From NCBI GenBank assembly GCA_913060875.1, contig CAJXSL010000017.1, positions 1 through 64,000 on the forward strand: DNA of 64,000 nucleotides, given 5' to 3'. This DNA is from an uncultured Desulfobacteraceae bacterium. Its GTDB lineage: Bacteria; Desulfobacterota; Desulfobacteria; Desulfobacterales; UBA5852. Below, piece after piece: positions 16,551 to 25,900 of the stretch (position 1 is the first letter of the stretch; each line of letters starts with the position of its first letter). The translations under genes and the position numbers were made by a program. The notes under the pieces were generated by a model. That model was not told where the DNA came from. It did not search any database and saw nothing but the letters and a program-made list of their open reading frames with translations.

Positions 16551-18428
16551 GTGAAACAAGACGAGATCTCTTCCACGGAGAAGCTTCTGGAGCAAATCCG
16601 CGGAAACAAATTATCCGGTGCTGTCCCGTCGCCCCCGGAAGCATTGCCCTCGCCCCCCCCCGATCGCCAAAGTCGGCCGCATTCTTTCTTACAATTCAGA
16701 AAGACCGTACAAATCGGCGTTGATATCGGGTATGATGACCTTCGGTTGGTCAAAATCGTGCCGTCCGGGGCAAATCGCCACCAAATCATTGATTACCGCC
16801 ATGTCCGCTTCGATCCGGGGCTGGATGCCCAGCATCTTTTGTTCCCCCAGTTCCTCCGGAATACCCTCGCCCGCTTCATTGGCTCGGAGGAAAACGTCAG
16901 CATTTGGACCACCATCTCATCAGCCCGGCTGGACACCCGCCTGCTGCGCATCCCTAAAGTGGCCCGACGACAGATTCCCAACGCCGTAATCTGGGCCTAC
17001 AAAAAGAAATCCCCCCATAATGATACGGAGCAGATTTTCGATTTCGAAGTTCGGGGCGAAACCACAGCAGCCGAAACACCGCAAATCGAAGTGCTTGCCT
17101 ATACCATTCCACGTAAGGAAATTGACACCGTCAAATCCTCCTTCACCCGCGCCGGTTACACCTTGGATGGTGTGAGCACCTATCCCTTTCTGATGCAAAA
17201 CCTGTTGCGCACCCGTTGGAAAATCATCGGCCAAGGAAATTTGTGTGCGCTCTACATCGGTCGCAACTGGTCGCGCATCGATATTTTCAACAATGGCAAC
17301 CTCATGCTTTCCCGCGGTATTCGTGCCGGCATGAGCAGCTTGGTCGAAGCCATTCGTACCGATCCGCGAATGGGTTCCGACACCGTTTCGGAAGCCATTC
17401 CGGCAATGGATTTCCGCCCCACGGCAGCGCCGTCCGATTTGCCCCACGGCGCCAACGGTGTGAGCCCAATGGCGGTATTATCCCGCCTGGTACCCGGTCT
17501 TTCGCCGGAATCGGGCCAGACGTCCTTGGACGACCCGGTAGCGGAAATCGAACCCGACGATATCTTTGCCATGATCCAGCCGGCCATCGATCGCCTGGTC
17601 CGTCAGGTGGAGCGCACGTTCAGTCATTATGCCATCAACTTTGAACAGCAGGAAATCGATCGCCTCTGTGTCGCCGGCACGATTTGTGGTAGCGAAGAGG
17701 TGCGCCGCTACCTATCCGACCAGCTCGGCATACCCCTTGTCGAATTGAATCCCTTTGAAGGCGAAACCCTCTCTGAACGGCCCGACACCCCGCAGGAGCA
17801 GTTCGCGTACATACCTTCCGTTGGCCTTGCATCCGCCGGAGGCACCCCGACGCCCAATTTTTTAGAAACCTACCACGATCGCGCCCAACGGGAGAAACGA
17901 CAGCTTTTTAACGCGGTACTGTTCGGTTTTTTCCTGCTCGCGATGTTCGGTTTGCTCGGCTATAACGGATGGCAAAAGCACCGTTTGCTGGAACGTCATA
18001 ACCACCTGATCCACCTTCAACAGGAACTGAAGGAATTCTCACCCCTGCTCAACCCTGAAACCGTGTTGGTTTTGGGGGCCAAAGCCAAAGAGGCCACCCG
18101 CCGATTGACGCAGTACAGCGATAAATATCGGGGAATGGCCATTATCGCCGAATTGTCCCGCACGACACCAGCCGATATTCGCATGACCAGGATTGCCATC
18201 CGGTTGCCCCGCCCGGTGGCGAATGCCGAGGACCCACCACGCCGGGTCCTTTCCATGGCCGCTATCATTCACGGGCCGCGGCTGGATCTGGAACCGGCCC
18301 TTGCCGCTTATATGGTTCAAATGAAGGCCTCACCCCTTTTTACCGCCCCCCGTATCGTCGATAAGTCTTTCGAAATGCAGGACGATCGGGAAGTGCTGCG
18401 CTTCACAGCAGAACTGGAGATTATCTGA
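16551..18428 (+). CDS. mshI: MSHA-type pilus assembly protein, PilM-PilN fusion (MshI-like)
   Basis: The protein is 625 residues. The N-terminal 430 residues are a PilM/FtsA-like actin-fold domain starting VQIGVDIGYDDLRLVKI, with a second half containing CVAGTICG and a glycine-rich segment. A membrane helix (about 453-475, AVLFGFFLLAMFGLLGY) and a periplasmic coiled-coil/ferredoxin-like tail correspond to PilN. In MSHA loci this fused arrangement is MshI, forming the inner-membrane platform with MshJ and MshK. The GTG at 16551 has GGAG 10 nt upstream; TTG 16509 and ATG 16530 are alternatives. First gene of the pilus operon. Confidence 0.82.
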   Translation: MKQDEISSTEKLLEQIRGNKLSGAVPSPPEALPSPPPDRQSRPHSFLQFRKTVQIGVDIGYDDLRLVKIVPSGANRHQIIDYRHVRFDPGLDAQHLLFPQFLRNTLARFIGSEENVSIWTTISSARLDTRLLRIPKVARRQIPNAVIWAYKKKSPHNDTEQIFDFEVRGETTAAETPQIEVLAYTIPRKEIDTVKSSFTRAGYTLDGVSTYPFLMQNLLRTRWKIIGQGNLCALYIGRNWSRIDIFNNGNLMLSRGIRAGMSSLVEAIRTDPRMGSDTVSEAIPAMDFRPTAAPSDLPHGANGVSPMAVLSRLVPGLSPESGQTSLDDPVAEIEPDDIFAMIQPAIDRLVRQVERTFSHYAINFEQQEIDRLCVAGTICGSEEVRRYLSDQLGIPLVELNPFEGETLSERPDTPQEQFAYIPSVGLASAGGTPTPNFLETYHDRAQREKRQLFNAVLFGFFLLAMFGLLGYNGWQKHRLLERHNHLIHLQQELKEFSPLLNPETVLVLGAKAKEATRRLTQYSDKYRGMAIIAELSRTTPADIRMTRIAIRLPRPVANAEDPPRRVLSMAAIIHGPRLDLEPALAAYMVQMKASPLFTAPRIVDKSFEMQDDREVLRFTAELEII

Positions 18429-18988
18429 TGAAGGTGCGTCGGCAATCCCTGCTGGCCCTTTTCCCGGAGCGGCGTATGTTTTTTGCGGTGGTGTGTTTCG
18501 GGGGATTGCTGGGCTTCTACCTGCTGAGCATTCTACCGCATCAGCAGGCGGCGGATCAGATCACGGACCAAATCGATGCATTGAAAACGCAAATCGACGA
18601 GCAGCGTCTACTGGGACCGATCTACCACCGCTTTACCGAGCTTCTGGTGGATACCCAACCTGAAGGTCTGGGAGATCTTCCCTTCCCGTCACCCGACCGT
18701 CTAAAACCCGAACAGGTTGCTGGTATTGAAGCACTTTTTCGGCAGCTGGCCGAGCAAAAGCGGCTCAACATCCGGCGTATCGGTTCGGATTTGAACTCCA
18801 TGATCAGTGAAACCGGTGAACTCAAACTCACCCTTGAAATTATCGGTGCTTTCAACGATTTGAGAGAATTTATGCTGAAACTGGCGGAATTGCCCTATTT
18901 GAATCATATTGACCGCATCGAAGTCCGCCGGGAACCCGGCGACCAGGGGCTGCATATGGAAATGGATATATGGTTGGCGCGACAGTGA
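18428..18988 (+). CDS. mshJ: PilO/MshJ-like pilus platform protein
   Basis: The protein is 186 residues with one N-terminal membrane helix (about 17-36), a coiled-coil segment QITDQIDALKTQIDEQ, and a periplasmic ferredoxin-like domain (GELKLTLEIIGAFNDLREFMLKLAELPYL is the PilO core pattern). It should dimerise with the PilN part of the preceding protein to align the secretin with the cytoplasmic motor. The start overlaps the preceding stop (TGATG), so translation is coupled. Confidence 0.8.
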   Translation: MKVRRQSLLALFPERRMFFAVVCFGGLLGFYLLSILPHQQAADQITDQIDALKTQIDEQRLLGPIYHRFTELLVDTQPEGLGDLPFPSPDRLKPEQVAGIEALFRQLAEQKRLNIRRIGSDLNSMISETGELKLTLEIIGAFNDLREFMLKLAELPYLNHIDRIEVRREPGDQGLHMEMDIWLARQ

Positions 18989-19033
18989 TTTCCACGCCCG
19001 GGACGGCCGGTCCCCCAAATCGGGGAGGTTCCC

Positions 19034-19552
19034 ATGTCCACGCGTGAAAAAATTCTTGTGGGACTTATGCTGGTATCGGTTTGCCTTGGCATGGTCATGC
19101 TGTTCGGCGATAATCCGGAACATCCCCCCGCAACACCGGCTGCGGATGAACCCCAGACGTTGATTCGCATGCTGACCAATCTGACCGCCCAGTTTGGCAA
19201 CGACAAATCTCTGGAAGGGGAACGTTACACGCTCTCCATGGCCCGTAAGCCCTGGCGGGATAAGCTCTTTCTGTCCAGTGGGGATCACCTGCCCACCAGC
19301 ATGACGAATCCGGCGACCGCCGAAATGCTGCCATCCAATCTTGCCCTGATTTACTCCGGATATATCGAAACACCCCAACGGCGCGTCGCCATCATCAACG
19401 GGATTGAATATGTTGAGGGTGAGATCGTGGACCAAAGCCGGCTGGTCGTTCGCCACATTGATACCCAGCGCGTGGTACTGGGTGCCTCAGCGAACAAGGT
19501 CTTCAGTGTCCCCCTGGCGGATGACTGGGAAGCGCAGACGCCCAAACCCTGA
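19034..19552 (+). CDS. mshK: MshK/PilP-like periplasmic protein
   Basis: The protein is 172 residues with a single N-terminal membrane anchor (8-24), a proline-rich linker and a small beta domain with NLALIYSGYIETPQRRVAIINGIEYVEGE-like strands. This GspC/PilP homology-region pattern, 'modulates signal from outer secretin to inner platform', is common to PilP and MshK. Identification rests mainly on topology, size and position between mshJ-like and secretin genes; sequence similarity alone would be weak. It starts 45 bp after the MshJ-like gene. Confidence 0.7.
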   Translation: MSTREKILVGLMLVSVCLGMVMLFGDNPEHPPATPAADEPQTLIRMLTNLTAQFGNDKSLEGERYTLSMARKPWRDKLFLSSGDHLPTSMTNPATAEMLPSNLALIYSGYIETPQRRVAIINGIEYVEGEIVDQSRLVVRHIDTQRVVLGASANKVFSVPLADDWEAQTPKP

Positions 19553-19571
19553 TTTACAGCGAGTGAATGCC

Positions 19572-21269
19572 ATGAAACGCAACACCAACTTCAAAACGAT
19601 AGGGATCGGCATGATGGCCATGCTGGCACTTCTGATGCTGGTGACCGCCTGTGCCGAAAAGGAAATCAAACCGCCTGAAGATAAATTTTTTACCGAATGG
19701 AAAGCCAAAGCGGAAACCTCAAAAGGGCAATCGCCGCCCCCGATCAAACGCACGCCGGCAATGCCGCCGTCGCAGCCCGAACAAGCCCCTGTGCCGGGAA
19801 GCACGACTGCGCCACCCTCGCGGCTCGCCACACAGAAGATATCCTTGACCATGCACGGCGCCGAAGTGCCGGCCGTGCTGCGCGCCCTGGCCCGGGCGGT
19901 TGATCAAAACATCATGATCAATGATCAGGTACGCGGCCGTATCGATGTCAGCCTCAAAGCGGTTCCCTGGGACCAGGCGTTTCTGGGCATCCTGCGCACC
20001 CACGGTCTGACCTATCTTTGGGAAGGCGACATCATCCGGGTCATTACCATCGAGGACAAAAACCGTGAACTGGAGGCATTGGAAACCAACCAGCGCATCA
20101 AGGCCAAAGAGCGTGAACTGAGGCTGGCGGAACCGCTGCTGACCCAGATCGTGGAAATCGAATACGCCGATGCCGAAGGGCTGCGGGAAAACCTGGAACA
20201 ATTCCTGATGCGCCTGGACGAAAAAACCCTTCTCGGTTCCGTGCTGGTGGACCGTCATACCAATTCCCTCATCATCCAGGCGGTCCGCTCGGACCTGGAA
20301 CGTATGCTGCCACTGATCGAGGCCCTGGATCGGCCCACGTCCCAGGTGCTGATCGAAGCCCATATCGTGGAGGCCACCAAAGATGCCGCCCGCAATCTCG
20401 GTGTCCAGTGGGGTGGGCTCTACGGCACGTCCATCAACAGCTACAATTTTTACAATACACCGGGAGACATCGCCAATCCGGCCGGCAGCGGCGTTACGCC
20501 CGGCAATGGGGAGTCGGTCAACCCCACGTCCGGAACCATGGGCAATTTCCCGGCCAGCCTGACCGCCACGGACGTGGCCGGCAACCTGTTGGGGCTGGAC
20601 CTGGGATTCATTCTGGAAAGCGGATCCGGGAACATTCTCAGTGTCCAGTTGCAGGCCCTGGAGGAGGAGGGACAACTCAACATCCTCTCCAGCCCCAACA
20701 TCACGACCCTGGACAACCAGCAGGCCTTCATCGAAAGCGGCCGGGACATCCCCTACCAGACGGTCGAGGACGATGAAGTCAAAATCGAATACAAGAAAGC
20801 CGTCCTGCGGTTGGAGGTCACGCCCCATGTCATCGACAACGAAACCATCAAGATGGATATTTTCGTCACCAAGGATGACGTGGATTTTACCAATGCGGTG
20901 GGCAACAACCCGGTCATTATCACCAAACGCGCCCAGACCGGTGTTATCCTGTTCAACGGCCAGACCACCGTTATCGGCGGGCTCAGCAAGGAATTGACCT
21001 CCGAGGACGAATACGGCGTGCCATATCTGAAAGACGTTCCCGGCCTGGGCAAGCTGTTCAAAGGTACCAATAACGACAACGGTCTGGAAGAGTTGCTGAT
21101 TTTCGTAACCCCGCATGTATTGAAGGAAAGAGCCCCGGCCCTTTCGAAAATTCAGCCGTCGCAGGCCGGCGGCCAGAAAAACCTCTCTCCGTCTGTGGAG
21201 GCAAATCCGACCGCTGCCGATACAGCAGTTCCCGAAAACGGTGCCACAGCGCCGGAAGAGGCCCCCTGA
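19572..21269 (+). CDS. mshL: MshL/PilQ-like outer-membrane secretin
   Basis: The protein is 565 residues, a lipoprotein with signal ending LVTAC. After a proline-rich linker comes a secretin short N-terminal domain (VPAVLRALARAVDQNIMIND, VPWDQAFLGIL), one N1-type domain with TNSLIIQA, and the C-terminal secretin channel domain (LSSPNITTLDNQQAFIESG, VIGGLSKE, VPYLKDVPGLGKLFKG, EELLIFVTPHVL). It forms the gated pore through which the pilus leaves the outer membrane. The single short N-domain set and lipidation suit MshL. The ATG at 19572 is chosen for the signal peptide; an upstream frame overlaps the previous gene. Confidence 0.92.
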   Translation: MKRNTNFKTIGIGMMAMLALLMLVTACAEKEIKPPEDKFFTEWKAKAETSKGQSPPPIKRTPAMPPSQPEQAPVPGSTTAPPSRLATQKISLTMHGAEVPAVLRALARAVDQNIMINDQVRGRIDVSLKAVPWDQAFLGILRTHGLTYLWEGDIIRVITIEDKNRELEALETNQRIKAKERELRLAEPLLTQIVEIEYADAEGLRENLEQFLMRLDEKTLLGSVLVDRHTNSLIIQAVRSDLERMLPLIEALDRPTSQVLIEAHIVEATKDAARNLGVQWGGLYGTSINSYNFYNTPGDIANPAGSGVTPGNGESVNPTSGTMGNFPASLTATDVAGNLLGLDLGFILESGSGNILSVQLQALEEEGQLNILSSPNITTLDNQQAFIESGRDIPYQTVEDDEVKIEYKKAVLRLEVTPHVIDNETIKMDIFVTKDDVDFTNAVGNNPVIITKRAQTGVILFNGQTTVIGGLSKELTSEDEYGVPYLKDVPGLGKLFKGTNNDNGLEELLIFVTPHVLKERAPALSKIQPSQAGGQKNLSPSVEANPTAADTAVPENGATAPEEAP

Positions 21270-22942
21270 TGGACTATTTCACCATATTGGACTTGAAGCG
21301 GGAACCCTTTTCCAATTCACCGGATCCCGACTTCTTCTACCAGTCGGCGCAACACACCGGATGCCTGCAGCAACTGGAACTGGCGATTCGCCTGCGCCGC
21401 GGTCTCAATGTCGTGATCGGCCAGGTCGGCACCGGGAAAACCACCCTTTGCCGGGAGTTGATCCGCCGGTTTGAGAATGAAACCCAATTGACCCCTTACC
21501 TGATGCTGGATCCGGGCATGGCGTCGGAAAGTGCCTTTCTTTCGGAAGTCGTGGCGCTCTTAACGGGTCAACGGCCTCCGGAAGACGGCCGCGACGATCG
21601 CAAAAAAGAAGCCATCAAGCAATTTCTCTTTGCAACCGGTATCGAAAAAAAGCACACCCCGGTCCTGATCATCGACGAGGGGCAGAAAATCGCGCCCGCC
21701 TGCCTGGAAATTCTGCGTGAATTTTTAAACTATGAAACCAACACCCATAAGCTGCTCCAAATCGTTATTTTCGCCCAGAAAGAATTCGATCAGGTGATTG
21801 CCGCGCACCCCAACTTCAGCGATCGTATCAACCTGCGCATTGATCTCAACCCGCTGGGATTTCGCGACACCATGGCGATGATTCGCTATCGCATTCAGGC
21901 ATCCGGAGGCGGAACCGCCGATCGGCTGTTCTCCCTGCCGGCGCTCATCGCCGTCTACCTGGCAACCCATGGATATCCCAGGCAGATTATTCATCTGTGT
22001 CATCGCATCCTCCTGACACTGATCATCCAAGACCGCACCCGGGCCGGATGGCGTCTGGTCCGTTCCAGTGCCCGGCGGGCCTCCGGGCATCGGGCTCCCC
22101 GCCGATGGCAATGGGCTGGCGCAGGCGGAGCGCTTGCTCTGATCACCGCACTGGTGCTAACCGTCGGCGGTTGGCTTCAACTCTTTCCAATCACAACCGG
22201 TATGGGCCCCGCTCCCAACAAACCCGTTGCCGAGACGGCCCGTGAAGCGGCACCACAAGCGGCCCGCACCGAAAAAACGCGACCGGCGAATCGCCCTGAA
22301 CCGGGGACAGCCATCGCCGCCCTCAGCCCAACGAAGGCTTTCGGATCGGCGATGCCCATGGCCGCATCCGCCGCACCATCCGCGGACGCCCCCGTCCTGG
22401 ATTCGCCCGCCAAGGCAACGCCCATGCCGGCCCGCCTGGGCCGTGTCACCATCAATCCCAACGACACGCTGGGAGGGCTTATCACCACGATTTACGGTCG
22501 CTTTGCACCCAGCCACCTTCAAGCCATTGCCGATGCCAACCCCCATATTCTGGATCCCGATGCCCTGAATGTAGGCGATATCATTCACTTCCCTGCTCTG
22601 CCGGCAGAGGTACGCCCGTTTCCGGTCCACGTCTGGTGGCTCGAACTGGCCACGCGCCAGCGGCTGGATGAGGCCCTGCACACTTATAAGGGGCTGAAAC
22701 AAAACCGTCTTGCGACACGCCTCATCCCATACTGGAACCCTGAGAGGGGGCTGGTGTTTTCCCTGGTGATGGCGGAATGTTTCTACGGCCGCCAGGTGGC
22801 GGAAAACGCTCTGGCGCAACTGGCGTTGAGGGATGCGCCCCATGCCCGGATCATTACTTTCGGACAGGATGAAACGGTCTTTTTCAGCGATCCCTTCCAG
22901 GCCGTTGCCCCCCTGGCCGCAGCCCATCCTGACAGGCGGTGA
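21269..22942 (+). CDS. mshM: ExeA/MshM-like ATPase with periplasmic LysM- and SPOR-like domains
   Basis: The protein is 557 residues. The cytoplasmic AAA domain of ExeA/GspA type has Walker A GQVGTGKTT (51-59) and Walker B VLIIDEGQ. A basic segment and membrane helix (about 280-303) follow, then a Pro/Ala-rich linker. A LysM-like unit (about 390-444: NPNDTLGGLITTIYG...NPHILDPDALNVGDIIHFP) comes next, and then a SPOR-like unit (about 448-520). ExeA uses peptidoglycan binding to place its secretin, so the same role is likely. MSHA loci usually have separate mshM and mshN; here the C-terminus may replace mshN. Start overlaps the secretin stop (TGATG). Confidence 0.82.
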   Translation: MDYFTILDLKREPFSNSPDPDFFYQSAQHTGCLQQLELAIRLRRGLNVVIGQVGTGKTTLCRELIRRFENETQLTPYLMLDPGMASESAFLSEVVALLTGQRPPEDGRDDRKKEAIKQFLFATGIEKKHTPVLIIDEGQKIAPACLEILREFLNYETNTHKLLQIVIFAQKEFDQVIAAHPNFSDRINLRIDLNPLGFRDTMAMIRYRIQASGGGTADRLFSLPALIAVYLATHGYPRQIIHLCHRILLTLIIQDRTRAGWRLVRSSARRASGHRAPRRWQWAGAGGALALITALVLTVGGWLQLFPITTGMGPAPNKPVAETAREAAPQAARTEKTRPANRPEPGTAIAALSPTKAFGSAMPMAASAAPSADAPVLDSPAKATPMPARLGRVTINPNDTLGGLITTIYGRFAPSHLQAIADANPHILDPDALNVGDIIHFPALPAEVRPFPVHVWWLELATRQRLDEALHTYKGLKQNRLATRLIPYWNPERGLVFSLVMAECFYGRQVAENALAQLALRDAPHARIITFGQDETVFFSDPFQAVAPLAAAHPDRR

Positions 22943-22948
22943 AGCACC

Positions 22949-24658
22949 ATGCGTGAAAAGAAAAAATTAGGTCGTATGCTGGTGGAATCCGGTTTGATGA
23001 CCGAGTTTCAACTCAACCAGGCCGTCCTCAATCAGAAAAAGAGCCATCTGCGGCTGGGGCAATACCTGACACGGGAAGGTGTCGTCAGTGAATCCCAGAT
23101 CGTTGACCTGATATCCCGCCAGCTTCGTATCGCAAAATACGACACCATCAGCTTTCCCATCGACGTCACCCTGGCGGGTCTCCTTTCGGCCGAAACGGCC
23201 CAGAAATATCAGATGGTGCCGATCCGCCGTGAAAACCGCCTGCTGACGGTGGCCATGATCGATCCGTTGGATATTGAAGCTCTCGACATTCTGGAAAACA
23301 GCACCGGCCTGGAGGCGGAAGCCATCATCTGCAGCGAGCAGGAACTCAACCAGATCATGGGCAGCCTCTACGGAACCTACGGCGGTATCGGCGATGTCCT
23401 GGAAGATATGGAGGAAATGCAGTACGACACGGAGTCCCTGGATGAAGTGGCCATTTCCATGGAGGATGTGGAGGTCAGTTCCCTGCAGGATATGGCCGAA
23501 GAAGCGCCGGTCGTCCGTCTCGTCAACTCCATTCTGTCCCAGGCGGTTCGCGAGGGGGCCAGTGACGTTCATATCAGCCCGGAAAAGGATTTTGTCCAGG
23601 TAAGGTTCCGGGTGGATGGCAAACTTCACAATGTTCCCGCCCCGCCCAAATCCATGCTGCTGCACATCATCTCCCGCTTGAAAATTCTGGCCAATATGGA
23701 TATCGCCACATCCCGGATTCCCCAGGACGGGCGGTTCACCGTCAAATTGAACAACAAGGAAATCAACATCCGGGCCTCCACCATCCCCACCATCTACGGG
23801 GAAAATATGGTGCTGCGGCTGCTGGATACCAGTGCCGGCATCCACACCCTGGAGACCCTGGGTATGGCCGATGGGGACCGCCGTAAAATCGAATCCGTCA
23901 TGTTCAAGCCCTACGGTATGATCCTCAGCACCGGGCCCACGGGCAGCGGGAAAAGCACCAGCCTTTATTCGATCCTGAAAAAAATCAACCAGACGGACAT
24001 CAATATTCTGACCGTCGAGGATCCGGTCGAATACCGCATCGAGAAAATTCGCCAGGTCCAGTTGAACCGCAAGGCCGGGATGACGTTCGCCAGCGGCCTG
24101 CGATCCATTTTACGCCAGGACCCCGACGTCATCATGGTGGGCGAGATCCGGGATCGGGAAACCGCCAACATCGCGGTGCAGGCCGCCCTGACGGGGCATC
24201 GGGTCCTCAGCACGGTGCACACCAATGATGCGGCCGGGGCCATTACCCGGTTTGTGGACATGGGCATCGAACCTTTTCTGGTCGCCTCGGTGATGCTGGT
24301 ATCGTTTGCCCAGCGTCTGGTGCGGCGGGTCTGCCCCAACTGCCGGGAACCCTATCGCCCATCGGACGAAGCGTTGTCGTTCTGGGGGCAGTCGATCCCC
24401 GAGGACGCCCGTTTCCAGCGCGGCAGGGGCTGTTTTCACTGCCAGGATACCGGATATCGGGGCCGGATCGGTATCTATGAAATCCTGCTCATCGACGATG
24501 CCATCCGCGACATGATTATCAAAAATCGGGCCTCCCATGAAATTGCCCGGGCCGCGCAGGCCGCCGGCCATCTTCGTCTTCTCAAGGAAGACGCTTTCGA
24601 TAAAGTGGCCCGGGGAATTACCACCATAGAGGAAGCGGCTTCCGCCGTCATGGTGTAG
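22949..24658 (+). CDS. mshE: MshE/PilB-type pilus extension ATPase
   Basis: The protein is 569 residues. The N-terminus carries two 24-residue LG-x2-L-x3-G...L...Q motifs (6-29 and 35-58) separated by five residues, the layout of the cyclic-di-GMP-binding MshEN domain. The ATPase core has Walker A GPTGSGKST (about 329-337), VEDPVEYR, Walker B VIMVGEIRDRET and the HTNDAAGA histidine box. A zinc tetracysteine motif CPNC...CFHC precedes GRIGIYEIL. It hydrolyses ATP at the cytoplasmic face to add pilins. It lies 6 bp after mshM and 6 bp before the platform gene. Confidence 0.93.
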   Translation: MREKKKLGRMLVESGLMTEFQLNQAVLNQKKSHLRLGQYLTREGVVSESQIVDLISRQLRIAKYDTISFPIDVTLAGLLSAETAQKYQMVPIRRENRLLTVAMIDPLDIEALDILENSTGLEAEAIICSEQELNQIMGSLYGTYGGIGDVLEDMEEMQYDTESLDEVAISMEDVEVSSLQDMAEEAPVVRLVNSILSQAVREGASDVHISPEKDFVQVRFRVDGKLHNVPAPPKSMLLHIISRLKILANMDIATSRIPQDGRFTVKLNNKEINIRASTIPTIYGENMVLRLLDTSAGIHTLETLGMADGDRRKIESVMFKPYGMILSTGPTGSGKSTSLYSILKKINQTDINILTVEDPVEYRIEKIRQVQLNRKAGMTFASGLRSILRQDPDVIMVGEIRDRETANIAVQAALTGHRVLSTVHTNDAAGAITRFVDMGIEPFLVASVMLVSFAQRLVRRVCPNCREPYRPSDEALSFWGQSIPEDARFQRGRGCFHCQDTGYRGRIGIYEILLIDDAIRDMIIKNRASHEIARAAQAAGHLRLLKEDAFDKVARGITTIEEAASAVMV

Positions 24659-24664
24659 GACGAT

Positions 24665-25885
24665 ATGCCGACGTACGCCTACCAGGCCATCAACGAACAG
24701 GGCCAAACCCTCAAAGGAATCATCGAGGCGGAATCCGCCGATGCCGCCGCCGATATTCTAAACGGACGCGGTGTTCTGCCTTCGCGGATCCAGGAACGCA
24801 GCCGCGGCAAAAAGCAACGCACGTTGCCGGTCCTTGACCGTTGGCTTCGCCATATCCCAACGGCGGATCTGATCTTGTTCACCAAGCAGTTCAGCACGCT
24901 GTTCAAGGCCGGGGTCCCCATGATGTCCATTCTCGACATCCTGGCGGCCCAGACGGAGCACCCCCGTTTAGCCGACGTCATCACCACCATGCGCCAGGCC
25001 ATCAAAGAGGGCGCGCCGCTTTACGACGCCTTCCGGCAACATCCCGGTGTTTTCACCCCTCTCTACTGTGCCATGATTCATGCCGGTGAGGTCAGCGGGT
25101 CGTTGCCCCGCGTCATGGAACGGCTGAAATATATCCTGGAGCACGAACAGAAAGTCCGCTCCGACATTCGCTCGGCCATGTTCTACCCCACATTTGTTCT
25201 CGGCCTTCTCGTGGTCGCCTTTGTCATTCTGCTGGGCTTTGTCCTGCCCAAGTTTGCCGCCATCCTGACCCGCAGCGGAGTTGACCTGCCGCTGCCGACC
25301 CAGATCGCCATGGGCATCTACCAATTCATGACCACCTATGGTGTTTTCATCCTGACCGGCCTCCTGGCCGTCTTGGCGGGCACCATTGTTTACCTGCGAA
25401 CCGATCAGGGGCGCTATATCAAAGATCGCCTGCTCATCCGCGCCCCCATTGTGGGACCAGTGCTCGTCAAATCGGCCATGTCGCGTTTTTCTTCCATTTT
25501 CAGCATTCTCCAGTCCAGCGGCATTGGCATCCTGGACGCCATGACGATCCTGTCCGGTACCATCGGCAATGCCGCCATCGCCCGGGAATTCGATCGGCTT
25601 CGCGAACTGCTCGAGGAGGGGCGGGGTATTGCGGCCCCCCTGCGAAAAGCGCGCTATTTCACACCCATGGTGGTCAACATGGTCGCTGTGGGCGAAGAGT
25701 CCGGCAACCTGGATGAAATGTTGGAGGAAGTTGCGTCGCATTATGACGAAGAACTGGAATATGCCATCCGGAAAATGACCAACGCCATCGGCCCCATCCT
25801 GATCATCTCGCTGGCGGTCATGGTCGGCTTCTTTGCCGTGGCTATATTTTTACCCATTGCCGACTTGACGAAAATGTACCATTAA
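24665..25885 (+). CDS. mshG: MshG/PilC/GspF inner-membrane platform protein
   Basis: The protein is 406 residues, the standard length. Two repeated GspF domains each contain the FTKQFSTLFKAGVPMMSIL-type opening (second: FSSIFSILQSSGIGILDAM) and IHAGEVSGSLP / VAVGEESGNLDEML signatures. Three membrane segments are visible (about 175-197, 220-245, 375-397). It is the polytopic platform that turns ATPase motion into pilin insertion. There is a 6-bp gap from the ATPase gene, so it is in the same operon. Confidence 0.94.
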   Translation: MPTYAYQAINEQGQTLKGIIEAESADAAADILNGRGVLPSRIQERSRGKKQRTLPVLDRWLRHIPTADLILFTKQFSTLFKAGVPMMSILDILAAQTEHPRLADVITTMRQAIKEGAPLYDAFRQHPGVFTPLYCAMIHAGEVSGSLPRVMERLKYILEHEQKVRSDIRSAMFYPTFVLGLLVVAFVILLGFVLPKFAAILTRSGVDLPLPTQIAMGIYQFMTTYGVFILTGLLAVLAGTIVYLRTDQGRYIKDRLLIRAPIVGPVLVKSAMSRFSSIFSILQSSGIGILDAMTILSGTIGNAAIAREFDRLRELLEEGRGIAAPLRKARYFTPMVVNMVAVGEESGNLDEMLEEVASHYDEELEYAIRKMTNAIGPILIISLAVMVGFFAVAIFLPIADLTKMYH

Positions 25886-25900
25886 CCCGGGATTTCAATT

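Noticed and set aside
19719-21116. A 465-codon open frame antisense to the secretin gene
   Set aside because: It is the GC-driven mirror of the secretin gene, whose translation shows all family motifs; the antisense product has no recognisable domain or start signal.
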